From Salinadaptatus halalkaliphilus (GTDB lineage Archaea; Halobacteriota; Halobacteria; Halobacteriales; Natrialbaceae), in NCBI RefSeq assembly GCF_006543045.1, contig NZ_RBZW01000028.1, positions 1 through 58,638 of the forward strand: a stretch of DNA of 58,638 bases. The letters run 5' to 3'. Positions 18,111 to 27,075 of this stretch are shown in pieces. A program made the translations under genes and the position numbers. Positions within the stretch are counted from its first letter, which is position 1. Every line of letters starts with the position of its first letter. The notes under the pieces are model-generated. The model saw only the letters and a list, made by a program, of their open reading frames with translations. It was not told where the DNA came from and searched no databases.

Positions 18111-19211
18111 TTATACGATTTTTACGAGCTTCGTCGTGAACCGACCGGTTCTGACCTGCGTCCAGCCCCGGAGTTCCTCGTCGATCGCGTCGCTGTCGGT
18201 ATCGACACGCAAAACGTCGAGATCGGCCAGTTTCTCGTCGGTGGCGACGATCTCGACATCGTCGGCGCACTCGAGGACGGCCGGTGAAATCTGGTGATTA
18301 CCGCGGCCGAAGACGAACCCCTGGCCGCCGATCGGCGAGACGACGACCGTGACCGGCTCCTCGAGGGCGGCGAGGACGTCGGCTTCGGCACCGTCGCGGA
18401 CGAGGATCTCGTCGTCGCGCCAGACATCGACCCCGAGTGGTGCCGGGTCGATGCCAAGTTCCGACTCGATCGCGCCGACGGTGCTTCCCGGCCCGAAGAC
18501 GTAGGTTCGACCCGACTCGATCTCGCGAGCGACGCCCGAGGCGAGCGTCTCGACGCTTCCACTCGTGACCTGCTTGCTCGACTGAACGGCGGGCGCGACG
18601 GGGACCGACACGACCGCCTGAAGCGTCGTCCGGACGTCGCCCTCGCGGTAAGCCACCTCGTCGATGTCGGTCACTTCGCGCGATTCGACGCGATCGAATT
18701 CGGCAGCGATCCGACCGGCGTCGGTCGGCGTCACCCCGAACACCGACGAGTAAATTTTGACCCCGGCCGGGACGCCGAGCATCGGCGTCGTCTCGGCTTC
18801 GTCTGCGTCCTCGAGGGCGGTCGCGACGTCGACGGCCGTCCCGTCGCCGCCGACGAACAGGACGAGGTCGACGCCGCGCTCGAGAAACGCCCGGACGGCG
18901 TTGCGGGTATCGGCCGCGCTGGTGCCCGACTCGGCGGGTGATTCCGGCGTCGCCTCGGCCGGTTCGTAGACGACCGTCGGTTCGTAGCCGGCCTCGCGAG
19001 CGGCGGCTTCGCCCATGACACCCCCCGCCGTATAGACCGCCAGTTCCGGCTCTCGATCGAAAAGCGATCGCAACGCGGTCCGCGCTCGAGTCGGTGCACG
19101 CGGTTGTGCGCCCCGGTTTCGTGCCTCCTCGAGTTGTCCATCGGTCCCTTTCAATCCGACCCGACCGCCCATCCCGGCGATCGGATTGACGACGACCCCG
19201 AGCGCGTCCAT
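18111..19211 (-). CDS. ATP-NAD kinase family protein
   Basis: Protein of 366 residues related to NAD kinase and diacylglycerol-kinase-like folds. The diagnostic GGDGT lies at 121-125, and an N-terminal NPIAGMGGRVGLKGTD segment (9-24) marks the archaeal/bacterial AcoX-like subgroup. A later GFVFGRGNHQISPAV segment is also characteristic. Phosphorylation of NAD to NADP is possible but unproven for this subgroup. It is divergent from a 41-residue membrane ORF. Confidence 0.82.
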   Translation of the reverse strand: MDALGVVVNPIAGMGGRVGLKGTDGQLEEARNRGAQPRAPTRARTALRSLFDREPELAVYTAGGVMGEAAAREAGYEPTVVYEPAEATPESPAESGTSAADTRNAVRAFLERGVDLVLFVGGDGTAVDVATALEDADEAETTPMLGVPAGVKIYSSVFGVTPTDAGRIAAEFDRVESREVTDIDEVAYREGDVRTTLQAVVSVPVAPAVQSSKQVTSGSVETLASGVAREIESGRTYVFGPGSTVGAIESELGIDPAPLGVDVWRDDEILVRDGAEADVLAALEEPVTVVVSPIGGQGFVFGRGNHQISPAVLECADDVEIVATDEKLADLDVLRVDTDSDAIDEELRGWTQVRTGRFTTKLVKIV

Positions 19212-19336
19212 GGCAGGGGTATGGACGGTCGAGTCAAAAGGCTGTGGTGATGTGGCTGCATCCTGTACGTATCGGCCTCGTTCGGTCCGGAGCCGGTATA
19301 TGAAAAGCTAAGAGGGATGGGAACTGATCGGCGAGC

Positions 19337-19462
19337 ATGAACGAACTCGTACACGGTCTTCTCGAGGCCGAACCGGCACTGCCGATGGACATCGTCGGCT
19401 GGGGGACGCTCGCATTGGGTCTGTTAGTCACGCTCGTCTGGCTCGTCTATCTCTACCGGTAA
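19337..19462 (+). CDS. Small single-helix membrane protein, 41 residues
   Basis: A short frame from ATG 19337 to TAA 19462. The N-terminus is MNELVHGLLEAEPALPMDIV, followed by a strongly hydrophobic helix GTLALGLLVTLVWLVYLY ending in Arg-stop. Coding is supported by third-position GC and by a TATATG box about 40 bp upstream. Function unknown; small membrane proteins of this sort are frequent in haloarchaea. Confidence 0.55.
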   Translation: MNELVHGLLEAEPALPMDIVGWGTLALGLLVTLVWLVYLYR

Positions 19463-19628
19463 GTCGTCCCGACACTTGTTCGACGATCGTCTGTGACTGG
19501 ACCCGGGAGCGGAGATCGCTCCTCGAGAGCGTCGTTTCCTTCGACGGGTCCGAAACCGAGAGTCAGCCCCGGATTGAAGACGCCACCGGTCGAATTGTGT
19601 ACGCGGATCGCACTCACACCGCCATCGA

Positions 19629-20963
19629 ATGTCCAGGGAACGAGTTACGGTCGATACGGAGGAGATGGGGCCGCTAGATACGTTTCGGCAATTTTTCTCG
19701 CTCGAGCGTGACGTACTCGTCCTCTCGGTGGCGATGTTCGCGTTCAGTCTCGGGTTCCAGATGACGAACCGGTTTCTCTCCGAGTATCTGGTCTTTCTGG
19801 GTGCGACGGGGGTCGTCGTTGGCGTGTGGGGGACGTTCGGCAACGTTATTGGTGCGGTATATCCGTACTACGGTGGTATCATCTCGGATCGCATCGGCTC
19901 GCGTTACGCGCTGACGGTCTTTGGCTTTCTCTCGGCGATCGGCTTTGGCATCTGGCTGGCAGCAGCCTTCGTCGACCCGATCGACCTCGGAATCGTTACC
20001 ATCGAGCCGTGGGTGTGGGTCTTCGTCGGCCTGTTGCTGGCCCAGTGCTGGAAATCGTTCGGGATCGGCGGCCACTACGCCATCGTCAAGCAGGCCACCG
20101 AACCGAGTCGGCTGGCCCGCGGGTTCGCCAGCACGGAGACGTTCCGGCGGACGGCGTTCCTGCTCGCGCCGCTGATCGTCGCGGTGTTAGTCGCCGACGA
20201 GTTCATGCCCGGCTTTCTCTGGGTGCTCGTCATCGGAGTCGTCTTCGCCCTGCTCGGGACGGCGGTCCAGCACGTTATGTACGAAGCGGAGGACGACGGC
20301 GTCGGCGACGAGTTCGATGGATTCGGACAGCTAGTCGACGATCTCAGGGCGCTGCCCGAGCCGTTGCGTCCGCTCCTCGTCGCCGATACGTTCGTCCGGT
20401 TCGCCAACGGGATGGTCTACGTGTTCTTTATTCTGGTGATCACCCAGATAATGGAGATCGGCTGGACGCTATCGCTGCCTGCGGTCGGAACGATCGATCT
20501 CGCACCGGCGGCGCTTTTCGGCGTGCTGTCGGGTATCGAGATGCTCGTTGCACTGCTGACGATGGCGCCGGCAGCGATGCTGGCCGAACGCGTCGGGCTC
20601 AAGCCGGTCGTCGGACTCGGGTTTTTCGTCTACGCCGCATTCCCGATTCTGCTCATCTTCGCTCCCGAAAACGTCTGGATTCTGCTCGCACTGTTTGCCT
20701 TCTCCGGATTGCGGTTCGCCGGGCTTCCAGCACACAAGGCGTTGATCGTCGGCCCGGCCGAACAGGGTGCCGGCGGCCGAGTGACCGGTTCGTACTACGT
20801 CGTCCGGGGTGCGGTCGTGATCCCCAGCGGGATACTGGGGGGCGTGCTTTGGCAGTACGTCACGCCGGAAGTGGCGTTTACGCTCGCATCGATCATCGGC
20901 ATGATCGGCGTCGTCTACTTCGTTATCTTCGGCAGAGAGTTCGACGCCTACCGGAGAGCGTAG
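19629..20963 (+). CDS. Major facilitator superfamily transporter
   Basis: Polytopic membrane protein of 444 residues with about 12 hydrophobic segments. The loop after helix 2 carries the MFS motif-A-like GGIISDRIGSRYAL. A central hydrophilic loop (YEAEDDGVGDEFDGFGQL) separates the two six-helix halves. The substrate cannot be inferred. No partner genes lie nearby. Confidence 0.85.
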   Translation: MSRERVTVDTEEMGPLDTFRQFFSLERDVLVLSVAMFAFSLGFQMTNRFLSEYLVFLGATGVVVGVWGTFGNVIGAVYPYYGGIISDRIGSRYALTVFGFLSAIGFGIWLAAAFVDPIDLGIVTIEPWVWVFVGLLLAQCWKSFGIGGHYAIVKQATEPSRLARGFASTETFRRTAFLLAPLIVAVLVADEFMPGFLWVLVIGVVFALLGTAVQHVMYEAEDDGVGDEFDGFGQLVDDLRALPEPLRPLLVADTFVRFANGMVYVFFILVITQIMEIGWTLSLPAVGTIDLAPAALFGVLSGIEMLVALLTMAPAAMLAERVGLKPVVGLGFFVYAAFPILLIFAPENVWILLALFAFSGLRFAGLPAHKALIVGPAEQGAGGRVTGSYYVVRGAVVIPSGILGGVLWQYVTPEVAFTLASIIGMIGVVYFVIFGREFDAYRRA

Positions 20964-21031
20964 GTGGGACAACGCTGCAGCTACCCGAGTAAAATACTTC
21001 AGTCAAGTGCCGATACCGTTACGAATCTGCC

Positions 21032-21226
21032 TTACAGGCGCTCGACGTTCGTCGCGCGCGGGCCCTTGGGGGCCTGCTCGATGTCGAACTCGAGCTCCTG
21101 TCCTTCCTCAAGGTCCGGGCCGCCGATGTCTTCCATGTGGAAGAACACGTCGTCGTCCGCGTCCTCAGTCTCGATGAATCCGTAGCCGCCAGTGTCGTTG
21201 AAGAAATCAACGGTTCCTTTCGCCAT
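21032..21226 (-). CDS. cspA: Cold-shock protein CspA
   Basis: Single cold-shock domain of 64 residues, the standard haloarchaeal length. The RNA-binding motifs are GGYGFI (13-18) and DVFFHM (26-31), and it ends APKGPRATNVERL. It should act as an RNA chaperone. ATG 21226 follows a TATTTATAC box; the frame is open further up, but the extension is not part of the domain. Confidence 0.95.
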   Translation of the reverse strand: MAKGTVDFFNDTGGYGFIETEDADDDVFFHMEDIGGPDLEEGQELEFDIEQAPKGPRATNVERL

Positions 21227-21410
21227 TGCCTTTGAATGGAGTCGACGGACACGTATAAATACACCGACTCCACCCCGCGAACGCGTCTCGCACGTCGGTC
21301 GGGTGCTCGAACGTGACGGCGGCTCGTTCCACCGCGTCACCGACCACGGCCACCGCTCGAGGCGCCAAGCAGCCGAAGTCCCTTATATTCTCCCGTGGAA
21401 AACGAGACGT

Positions 21411-21875
21411 ATGGCCGAGTACGAGCTCGACGCGATCGACCGGGAGATTCTCTACGCGCTCCAGGAGGAGGCCCGGAACCTCTCCTCCGGCGAGATCGCC
21501 GAGCGGACCGACGCCTCCTCGAGTACGGTCCGGAAACGTATCCAGCGACTGGAGTCGGAGGGGATCATCAAGCGCTACAGCGCCGACATCGACTACACCA
21601 AATCCGGCTACCCGATCCGGATGCTGCTGTTCTGTACGGCACCGATCACGGACCGGGGCGAGTACCTCGAACAGACCCTGGACGTTCCAGCCGTCATCTC
21701 GGTACAGGAGCTGGTCACTGGCGAGGAGAACCTGCTCGTGACGGCCGTCGGCGAGACCGACAGGGACATCACGCCGGTCGCACAGGAGCTGTCGGACCTC
21801 GGGCTGACGATCACCGACGAAGTCCTCGTCCGCAGCCACGAGGTGACCTCGTTCGACGAGTTCTCCGGCGAGTGA
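21411..21875 (+). CDS. Lrp/AsnC-family transcriptional regulator
   Basis: Regulator of 154 residues: N-terminal winged helix (LDAIDREILYALQEEARNLS, recognition region ASSSTVRKRIQRLESEG) and a C-terminal RAM-like ligand-binding domain with VTGEENLLVTAVGET. ATG 21411 is supported by a CTTATATTC box about 28 bp upstream. It lies immediately before the dabB-dabA operon in the same direction, and two palindromes occupy the space between, so it may regulate inorganic-carbon uptake. That link is inference. Confidence 0.88.
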   Translation: MAEYELDAIDREILYALQEEARNLSSGEIAERTDASSSTVRKRIQRLESEGIIKRYSADIDYTKSGYPIRMLLFCTAPITDRGEYLEQTLDVPAVISVQELVTGEENLLVTAVGETDRDITPVAQELSDLGLTITDEVLVRSHEVTSFDEFSGE

Positions 21876-22101
21876 CGCTCCTGAGGAGCCACCGCTCCGA
21901 TAAACCGTTCTCGAGGAACCCGTCGCCAGGCTAGTCTGTCTTCTGGGCTACCGGAATCGCGCCACGCACACCCAGCCCACATCGAGGAGCACCGCTGCTG
22001 TGTCCCCCGTATCGCTCGATATCCCCCGACAGAGAGCGCTGCTTCGGCCAGCTCCACCTCGAGACCGTCGATGACAGTTCGTTCCTTGGTACGCCATAAC
22101 A

Positions 22102-22136
22102 CGAACAAATTGTTCGAATCGGTGGTTATAATAACC
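22102..22136. promoter_or_regulatory. Paired palindromes upstream of dabB
   Basis: CGAACAAATTGTTCG (22102-22116; 7+1+7) is followed after seven bases by GGTTATAATAACC (22124-22136; 6+1+6). The second contains a TATA-like TTATAATAA about 105 bp before the dabB start. Such paired inverted repeats suit a dimeric regulator, possibly the adjacent Lrp-type protein. The rest of the 360-bp gap shows no gene. Confidence 0.45.
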
Positions 22137-22238
22137 AGTCTGTCCAACCACTGTCCAGATACGACCGGTTCGGTAATACTTGCCCGAACCTGTCCGTTGG
22201 TCAGACGGTCGGGCCTGGTCGGACGGAGTACCCGAAGA

Positions 22239-23723
22239 ATGTCAGACGAAACACCGACGAACGACACCGTACCACTCGCTGAAACGACGACGACGCCGTC
22301 CTCTTCGGTCGCCCGAGCGGCGACGCTCGCGGTCTGGACGCTCTTCGTCCTCACCGTCGGCATCCTCGTGCTCACCGCCTGGGGCGGTTACGAGTGGAGA
22401 CTCGAGGGTATCGCGGTGATCGACGGACTGACTGCCGTCATGTGGGCCGTCGTGACATTCTTCAGCGGCATCGTCCACAGCTACTCGCGGCGTTACATGG
22501 CGGGCGACAGTCGCCTCGAGTCGTTTTACGCCCGCGTATTCGCGTTTACGCTCGTTGTGATGGCGCTGACCGCAGCCGATCACGTGGCCCTGTTCGGTCT
22601 CGCGTGGCTGGCGATGGGACTGTTGATGGCGTCGCTGATCGGCCACGAGCGCGACTGGACCCAGGCGCGGGCCGCCGCGGCCCTCGCGCGGACGTACTTC
22701 CTCGCCAGCAGCGCCTTGCTCGCGGTCGGGCTGGTCGCGCTGGCGTGGACGACCGGGACAACGTCGATCACCGGGATCCTCGGTGAACTGGAGAGCGTCC
22801 CGACCGCGGTCGGACTCGTCGCCGTCGGCGCGATCGTCCTGGCGGCGATGATCCAGTCCGCGCTGTTTCCCTTCCACGGCTGGCTGCTGTCCTCGATGAC
22901 GGCGCCGACACCAGCCTCCGCGCTGATGCACGCCGGGTTCGTCAACGCGGGCGGAGTCCTGCTAACGCGGTTCGCACCGGTAGTCGCCGACGAACTCCTC
23001 GTCATGTCTGCCGTCGTCCTGCTGGGCGCGTTCAGTGCCCTGCTCGGCCAGGCGATGTTGCTCGTCCAGACCAATGTCAAGCGCGAGCTCGGCAGCTCGA
23101 CCGTCGCCCAGATGGGCTTTATGATCATGCAGTGTGGCCTCGGCTTTTTCGCCGCGGCGATCGCCCACCTCATCCTGCACGGCTTCTACAAGGCCTACCT
23201 CTTCCTCTCCTCGGGCGCATCCGTCGAACACACCGCTCCGAAAGCGGCCGGACGCACCCGACTCGGCTTCTCGGGTACCGCCGTCAGTCTCCTCACCGCC
23301 GTCGGCGCTGGCGCGCTCTTTATGCTCTTTACCGGCAAGTCGGCGACTCTCGACAGCGGAATCGTGCTGACGCTCGTGGTCGTGTTGACGACGATCACCG
23401 CGACCCGCGACATCCTCCAGCGGACGACGCTGCCCGCTTCGCTCAGGCTCGTCAGCGTCCCGCTGGTCGTCCTCACCGCGATCAGCGGCTACGCGGTGAC
23501 CTTCAACGCGATCTCGTCGCTGCTTGCTGGCGTCCCGATGACCGCGACACCGACCGAGCTGACCGTCGTCCACTACCTCGTCGTCGCGCTCTTCGTAGGC
23601 GCCTATCTCGCGACGGAACTCGGCTGGCACCGCTCGAGCGACCGCCTCTACGTCACGCTACTGAACGTCTCGCAGCCGAACGCGGCGACCGTTCTCACCA
23701 CCAAGGAGGAGTACGACCGATGA
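22239..23723 (+). CDS. dabB: DabB, NuoL-like membrane subunit of inorganic-carbon transporter
   Basis: Polytopic membrane protein of 494 residues in the proton-conducting antiporter (NADH-quinone oxidoreductase subunit 5) family. It shows HERDWTQARAAAALARTYF, the FPFHGWLLSSMTAPTPASAL segment with HAGFVNAGG after it, and HGFYKAYLFLSSG. It is not part of a Complex I operon. The next gene is dabA, which overlaps by ATGA, so it fits DabB of the DAB (dissolved inorganic carbon accumulation) complex, where it is thought to use ion flow to drive DabA. ATG 22239 starts an acidic N-terminus before the first helix. Confidence 0.88.
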   Translation: MSDETPTNDTVPLAETTTTPSSSVARAATLAVWTLFVLTVGILVLTAWGGYEWRLEGIAVIDGLTAVMWAVVTFFSGIVHSYSRRYMAGDSRLESFYARVFAFTLVVMALTAADHVALFGLAWLAMGLLMASLIGHERDWTQARAAAALARTYFLASSALLAVGLVALAWTTGTTSITGILGELESVPTAVGLVAVGAIVLAAMIQSALFPFHGWLLSSMTAPTPASALMHAGFVNAGGVLLTRFAPVVADELLVMSAVVLLGAFSALLGQAMLLVQTNVKRELGSSTVAQMGFMIMQCGLGFFAAAIAHLILHGFYKAYLFLSSGASVEHTAPKAAGRTRLGFSGTAVSLLTAVGAGALFMLFTGKSATLDSGIVLTLVVVLTTITATRDILQRTTLPASLRLVSVPLVVLTAISGYAVTFNAISSLLAGVPMTATPTELTVVHYLVVALFVGAYLATELGWHRSSDRLYVTLLNVSQPNAATVLTTKEEYDR

Positions 23724-26161
23724 CACGCACACAGACCCAGACCCAGGCCCAGACCGCTGACGCGACCGAACGCCGCGATCACATCACCGACAGCATCGAC
23801 CGCGCGGCCGACCGCATGGGCGCGGTCTGGCCGATCCACTCGTTCGTCACAGCGAACCCACTCTCGGGGTTCGAGAACCGCCCATTCCACCGCGCCGTTG
23901 CCGAGGCCGAGGCGCTGTTCGGCGGCCGCGGCTACCCCCACCCCGACATCTTCCGTCGGGCCTGGGAGGACGGCCGAATCGATCCGAACGTGCTCCAGGC
24001 AGAACTCGAGGCCCGTGGGATCGACCGGGATCCGGAGACGCTCCTCGAGGAGCTGGAACGAGCCGACGCCGAGCGCGAGCCGGCGACCGACGACGCGACC
24101 GAGACCGTCGACCGCATCCTCTCGAAGTGGCTCGCCGCCTTCCTCGATCAAGGACACGCGACGTGGTCGATGCCCGGCCGCGAGGACGGCTTCTACGCCG
24201 CTTGGCGACAGCTAGCGCCCAACGACGGTGATCTCCCCTGTGACGACGCCGACGAACTCCCGGAGACCGCCCTCGAGGCGCTGGACGCCGTCCTCGACGA
24301 GTATCCGGAGTCGCGCTGGGAGGCGATCCTCGAGGCCCACCTCGCGGCCCTTCCCGGCTGGACGGGATTCGTCAAGCAGCGCGCCGACGACGACTTCGAC
24401 CCGTGGCAGGAAACGTACCCGATCACGCTGGCGTCGTATCTGGCGGTGCGTCTGACGCTTGCCGATCTGCTCGACGCGCCGATCGAACTTGACGAGCGGA
24501 CCGATGCGAACGCGGGTTCGGACGGGGACGCGACCGACGGCGACGTACCGCTGCCCGAGATCTGGCTGACCGCCTGGGAGCGCAGCTACCGCGACGGACT
24601 CCTCGCGGGACTCGACGACTCGGTCACCGATCCCACGCACGGTCCCGGTGACGGGGACGCCCGCCCCGACGCCCAGCTCGTGTTCTGTATCGACACGCGC
24701 TCGGAGATTATCCGCCGCCACATCGAGGCACAGAGCGAGTACGAGACCCACGGCTACGCAGGCTTTTTCGGAATTCCAATGCGATACGAGGGACACGACT
24801 CGGCGGTCGCCGCCGACGCCTGTCCGCCGATCGTCGAGCCGGAACACCAGATCAGCGACGAGCCCGAGACGAACCACGCCTGCGACGAGAAGGCGGCGAC
24901 ACACGACCGTTGGAACGGGCTGGTGGACGCGACTCGGAAACATTTCAAGCGCCTCAAGACCAACGTCGCCGCCGCGTTCCCGTTCGTCGAGGGGGGCGGT
25001 GGCGTCTACGGCTCAGCGATGGCCGCGCGGACGCTCGCCCCGTCCGCTCTCTCCACGCTCGAGACCGTCGTTGACGAGCAGGTCCCGAGCACCCACGAGT
25101 TCTGTTCGCCGACAATCGACTACCCACGGATAAGCCACGACGAGAAGGTCGAGTACGCAGCGGCGGCGTTCGATCTGATGGGGTGGACGACGTTCGCCCG
25201 CCTGGTCGTCTTCACCGGCCACGCGAGCCACACGACGAACAACCCATTCGACTCGAGTCTCGACTGTGGGGCCTGTGCCGGCAACCCCGGCGGCCCCAAC
25301 GCCCGCGTGCTCGCGGCGATCTGTAACGACGAGGCCGTCAAAGCCGACCTCCGTGAGCGTGGCTACGAGATTCCCGAGGATACCGTCTTCCTTGCAGGTG
25401 AACACAACACCACGACCGACAAGATCACTCTCTTCGACGACGAGGTGCCCGAGAGCCACGCAGACGCGCTCGAGCAACTGCGCGAAGACCTCGAGATCGC
25501 CCGAGCGGGCGCGACGGCCGAGCGCACCGAGTCGATGACGGCCGACGAGCCGGCCAACAGCGTCCGCGAGACGGAACGGCGCGCCCACGACTGGGCCGAG
25601 ACTCGCCCCGAATGGGGACTGGCCGGCAACGCCTCGTTCGTCATCGGGCCGCGCGAACTGACCGCCGACGAGAATCTCGACGGGCGTGCGTTTCTCCACT
25701 CCTACGACTGGACGACCGACCCCGACGGCGAGGCCCTCGAGTTGATCATGGCGGGACCGCTCGTGGTCACCCAGTGGATCAACAACCAGTACTACTTCGC
25801 GACCGTCGACAACGGCGTCTACGGCAGCGGCTCGAAGGTTACCCAGAATCCGCTTGGCAACGTCGGCGTGGTTCAGGGTAACGGCGGCGACCTGATGACC
25901 GGCCTCCCGCTCCAGTCGCTGAAAATCGACGACGAACAACCCTATCACCAGCCGCTGCGTCTCTCGGCCGTGATCCACGCGCCGGTCGAGCGCGTCACCA
26001 AGATCCTCGAGCACCACGCGGAGATCGAGCGATTGGTCGCCAACGAGTGGATCGGCGGCCTGACGGTCGTCGATCCCGAGCGCGACAACGAGGTCTTTCA
26101 CTATCAGGGCGATCTCGAGTGGGAACCCCGAGTGCGGGTCCCAATCGCACAGCAGCGGTAG
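23720..26161 (+). CDS. dabA: DabA, zinc-containing DIC hydration subunit (DUF2309)
   Basis: Large soluble subunit of 813 residues, UPF0753/DUF2309. Known DabA proteins carry a beta-carbonic-anhydrase-like zinc site. Matching segments here are VFCIDTRSEIIRRHIE, GYAGFFGIPM, FTGHASHTTNNPFDSSLDCG followed by ACAGNPGGPNARVLAAICND, and an N-terminal PIHSFVTANPLSGFE. The Cys, Asp, His and Cys ligands expected of the family are present. The start ATG overlaps the dabB stop. With DabB it should trap CO2 as bicarbonate inside the cell at the expense of the ion gradient. Confidence 0.9.
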   Translation: MTRTQTQTQAQTADATERRDHITDSIDRAADRMGAVWPIHSFVTANPLSGFENRPFHRAVAEAEALFGGRGYPHPDIFRRAWEDGRIDPNVLQAELEARGIDRDPETLLEELERADAEREPATDDATETVDRILSKWLAAFLDQGHATWSMPGREDGFYAAWRQLAPNDGDLPCDDADELPETALEALDAVLDEYPESRWEAILEAHLAALPGWTGFVKQRADDDFDPWQETYPITLASYLAVRLTLADLLDAPIELDERTDANAGSDGDATDGDVPLPEIWLTAWERSYRDGLLAGLDDSVTDPTHGPGDGDARPDAQLVFCIDTRSEIIRRHIEAQSEYETHGYAGFFGIPMRYEGHDSAVAADACPPIVEPEHQISDEPETNHACDEKAATHDRWNGLVDATRKHFKRLKTNVAAAFPFVEGGGGVYGSAMAARTLAPSALSTLETVVDEQVPSTHEFCSPTIDYPRISHDEKVEYAAAAFDLMGWTTFARLVVFTGHASHTTNNPFDSSLDCGACAGNPGGPNARVLAAICNDEAVKADLRERGYEIPEDTVFLAGEHNTTTDKITLFDDEVPESHADALEQLREDLEIARAGATAERTESMTADEPANSVRETERRAHDWAETRPEWGLAGNASFVIGPRELTADENLDGRAFLHSYDWTTDPDGEALELIMAGPLVVTQWINNQYYFATVDNGVYGSGSKVTQNPLGNVGVVQGNGGDLMTGLPLQSLKIDDEQPYHQPLRLSAVIHAPVERVTKILEHHAEIERLVANEWIGGLTVVDPERDNEVFHYQGDLEWEPRVRVPIAQQR

Positions 26162-26222
26162 TGACATCCCGATCGAGGCCAACACGAACAGCAGAAACCG
26201 ACGACGCTGCCGCGATCTCGAG

Positions 26223-26924
26223 TCAGAACAGGAGACTCTCCGTCACCGTCTCGAACGCGTCGGGAACCAGTTCGGAGATCTGCCCAGAGTCGGTCTCGCC
26301 GTTGACGTTGACGAGGTACGAGCGGCCGTACTCGTTGCCGTAGACGCCCTGGAAATCGTAGACGAAGCCGTAGATGTCGACATCACGGGGGACGTCGTCG
26401 GAGTCGGACAGCGCCCGCGCCTGGTAGTCGACGTTGTACTCGACGAGCTGGTTGACGATCCGGTCTTCGTCGGCATCAGCGTCGATCAGTCCGCTCTCGA
26501 GTGCCTCCTCGACGACCGGTGAGAGCATCTCGATCCACTTGTCGACCCCCGGTGGACCGGGCAACTCGGCGCCGGTCGCGACCCGGTAGGCGGCGGTGAC
26601 GGCCCCGCAACCGGTGTGACCGACGACGGCTGCGACGGTCGTCCCGGTGTGGTGAATCGGGTAGAGCATCCCTCCGTCGACGATCCGCTCCCCATGATCC
26701 TCGTCACAGACCTGATTGCCGAGGGTGCTCGGCGTGAAGATCGCGCCCGGTCGATCGACCCCCCACATCTGTTCCTGGGGCACCCGCGAATCTGAACAAC
26801 AGATCGCGACGACGCCCGGGTGCTGCTCGGTCTGGACGTCCGCAAAGTAGTCCGCAGGCAGCGACTCGACGTGGCGCTGGTTGCCAGCGAGTAACTCCTC
26901 GAGGAGGGCGTGGTCGGTCCCCAT
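26223..26924 (-). CDS. Beta-carbonic anhydrase
   Basis: Protein of 233 residues catalysing CO2/bicarbonate interconversion. The zinc ligands are C43 (CSDSRVP, with the Asp45-Arg47 dyad), H103 and C106 (GHTGCGAV). The length and C-terminal region match cab-type beta enzymes. It is convergent with dabA, 61 bp apart, so a transport and a hydration activity are encoded together. A run of T at about 28 bp upstream of ATG 26924 may serve as the TATA region. Confidence 0.92.
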   Translation of the reverse strand: MGTDHALLEELLAGNQRHVESLPADYFADVQTEQHPGVVAICCSDSRVPQEQMWGVDRPGAIFTPSTLGNQVCDEDHGERIVDGGMLYPIHHTGTTVAAVVGHTGCGAVTAAYRVATGAELPGPPGVDKWIEMLSPVVEEALESGLIDADADEDRIVNQLVEYNVDYQARALSDSDDVPRDVDIYGFVYDFQGVYGNEYGRSYLVNVNGETDSGQISELVPDAFETVTESLLF

Positions 26925-27075
26925 ACGCGGTAGACACCGACGCGGGGCAAAAAACTTCTATCCGTTCGCGCTCGTGGGAACGCGGCTCTTCGCGCGTCGG
27001 ACAGCCGTCGCATCGCCGCTCGAGTATCCCTTCCGCGAGGCAAATATTGAATTGTTGCCACGAGAATGGTGGTGT

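Noticed and set aside
23132-23719. A 196-residue in-frame extension upstream of DabA
   Set aside because: It overlaps dabB in another frame, is Arg-rich, and lacks DabA similarity; the ATG at 23720 overlapping the dabB stop is the normal operon start.
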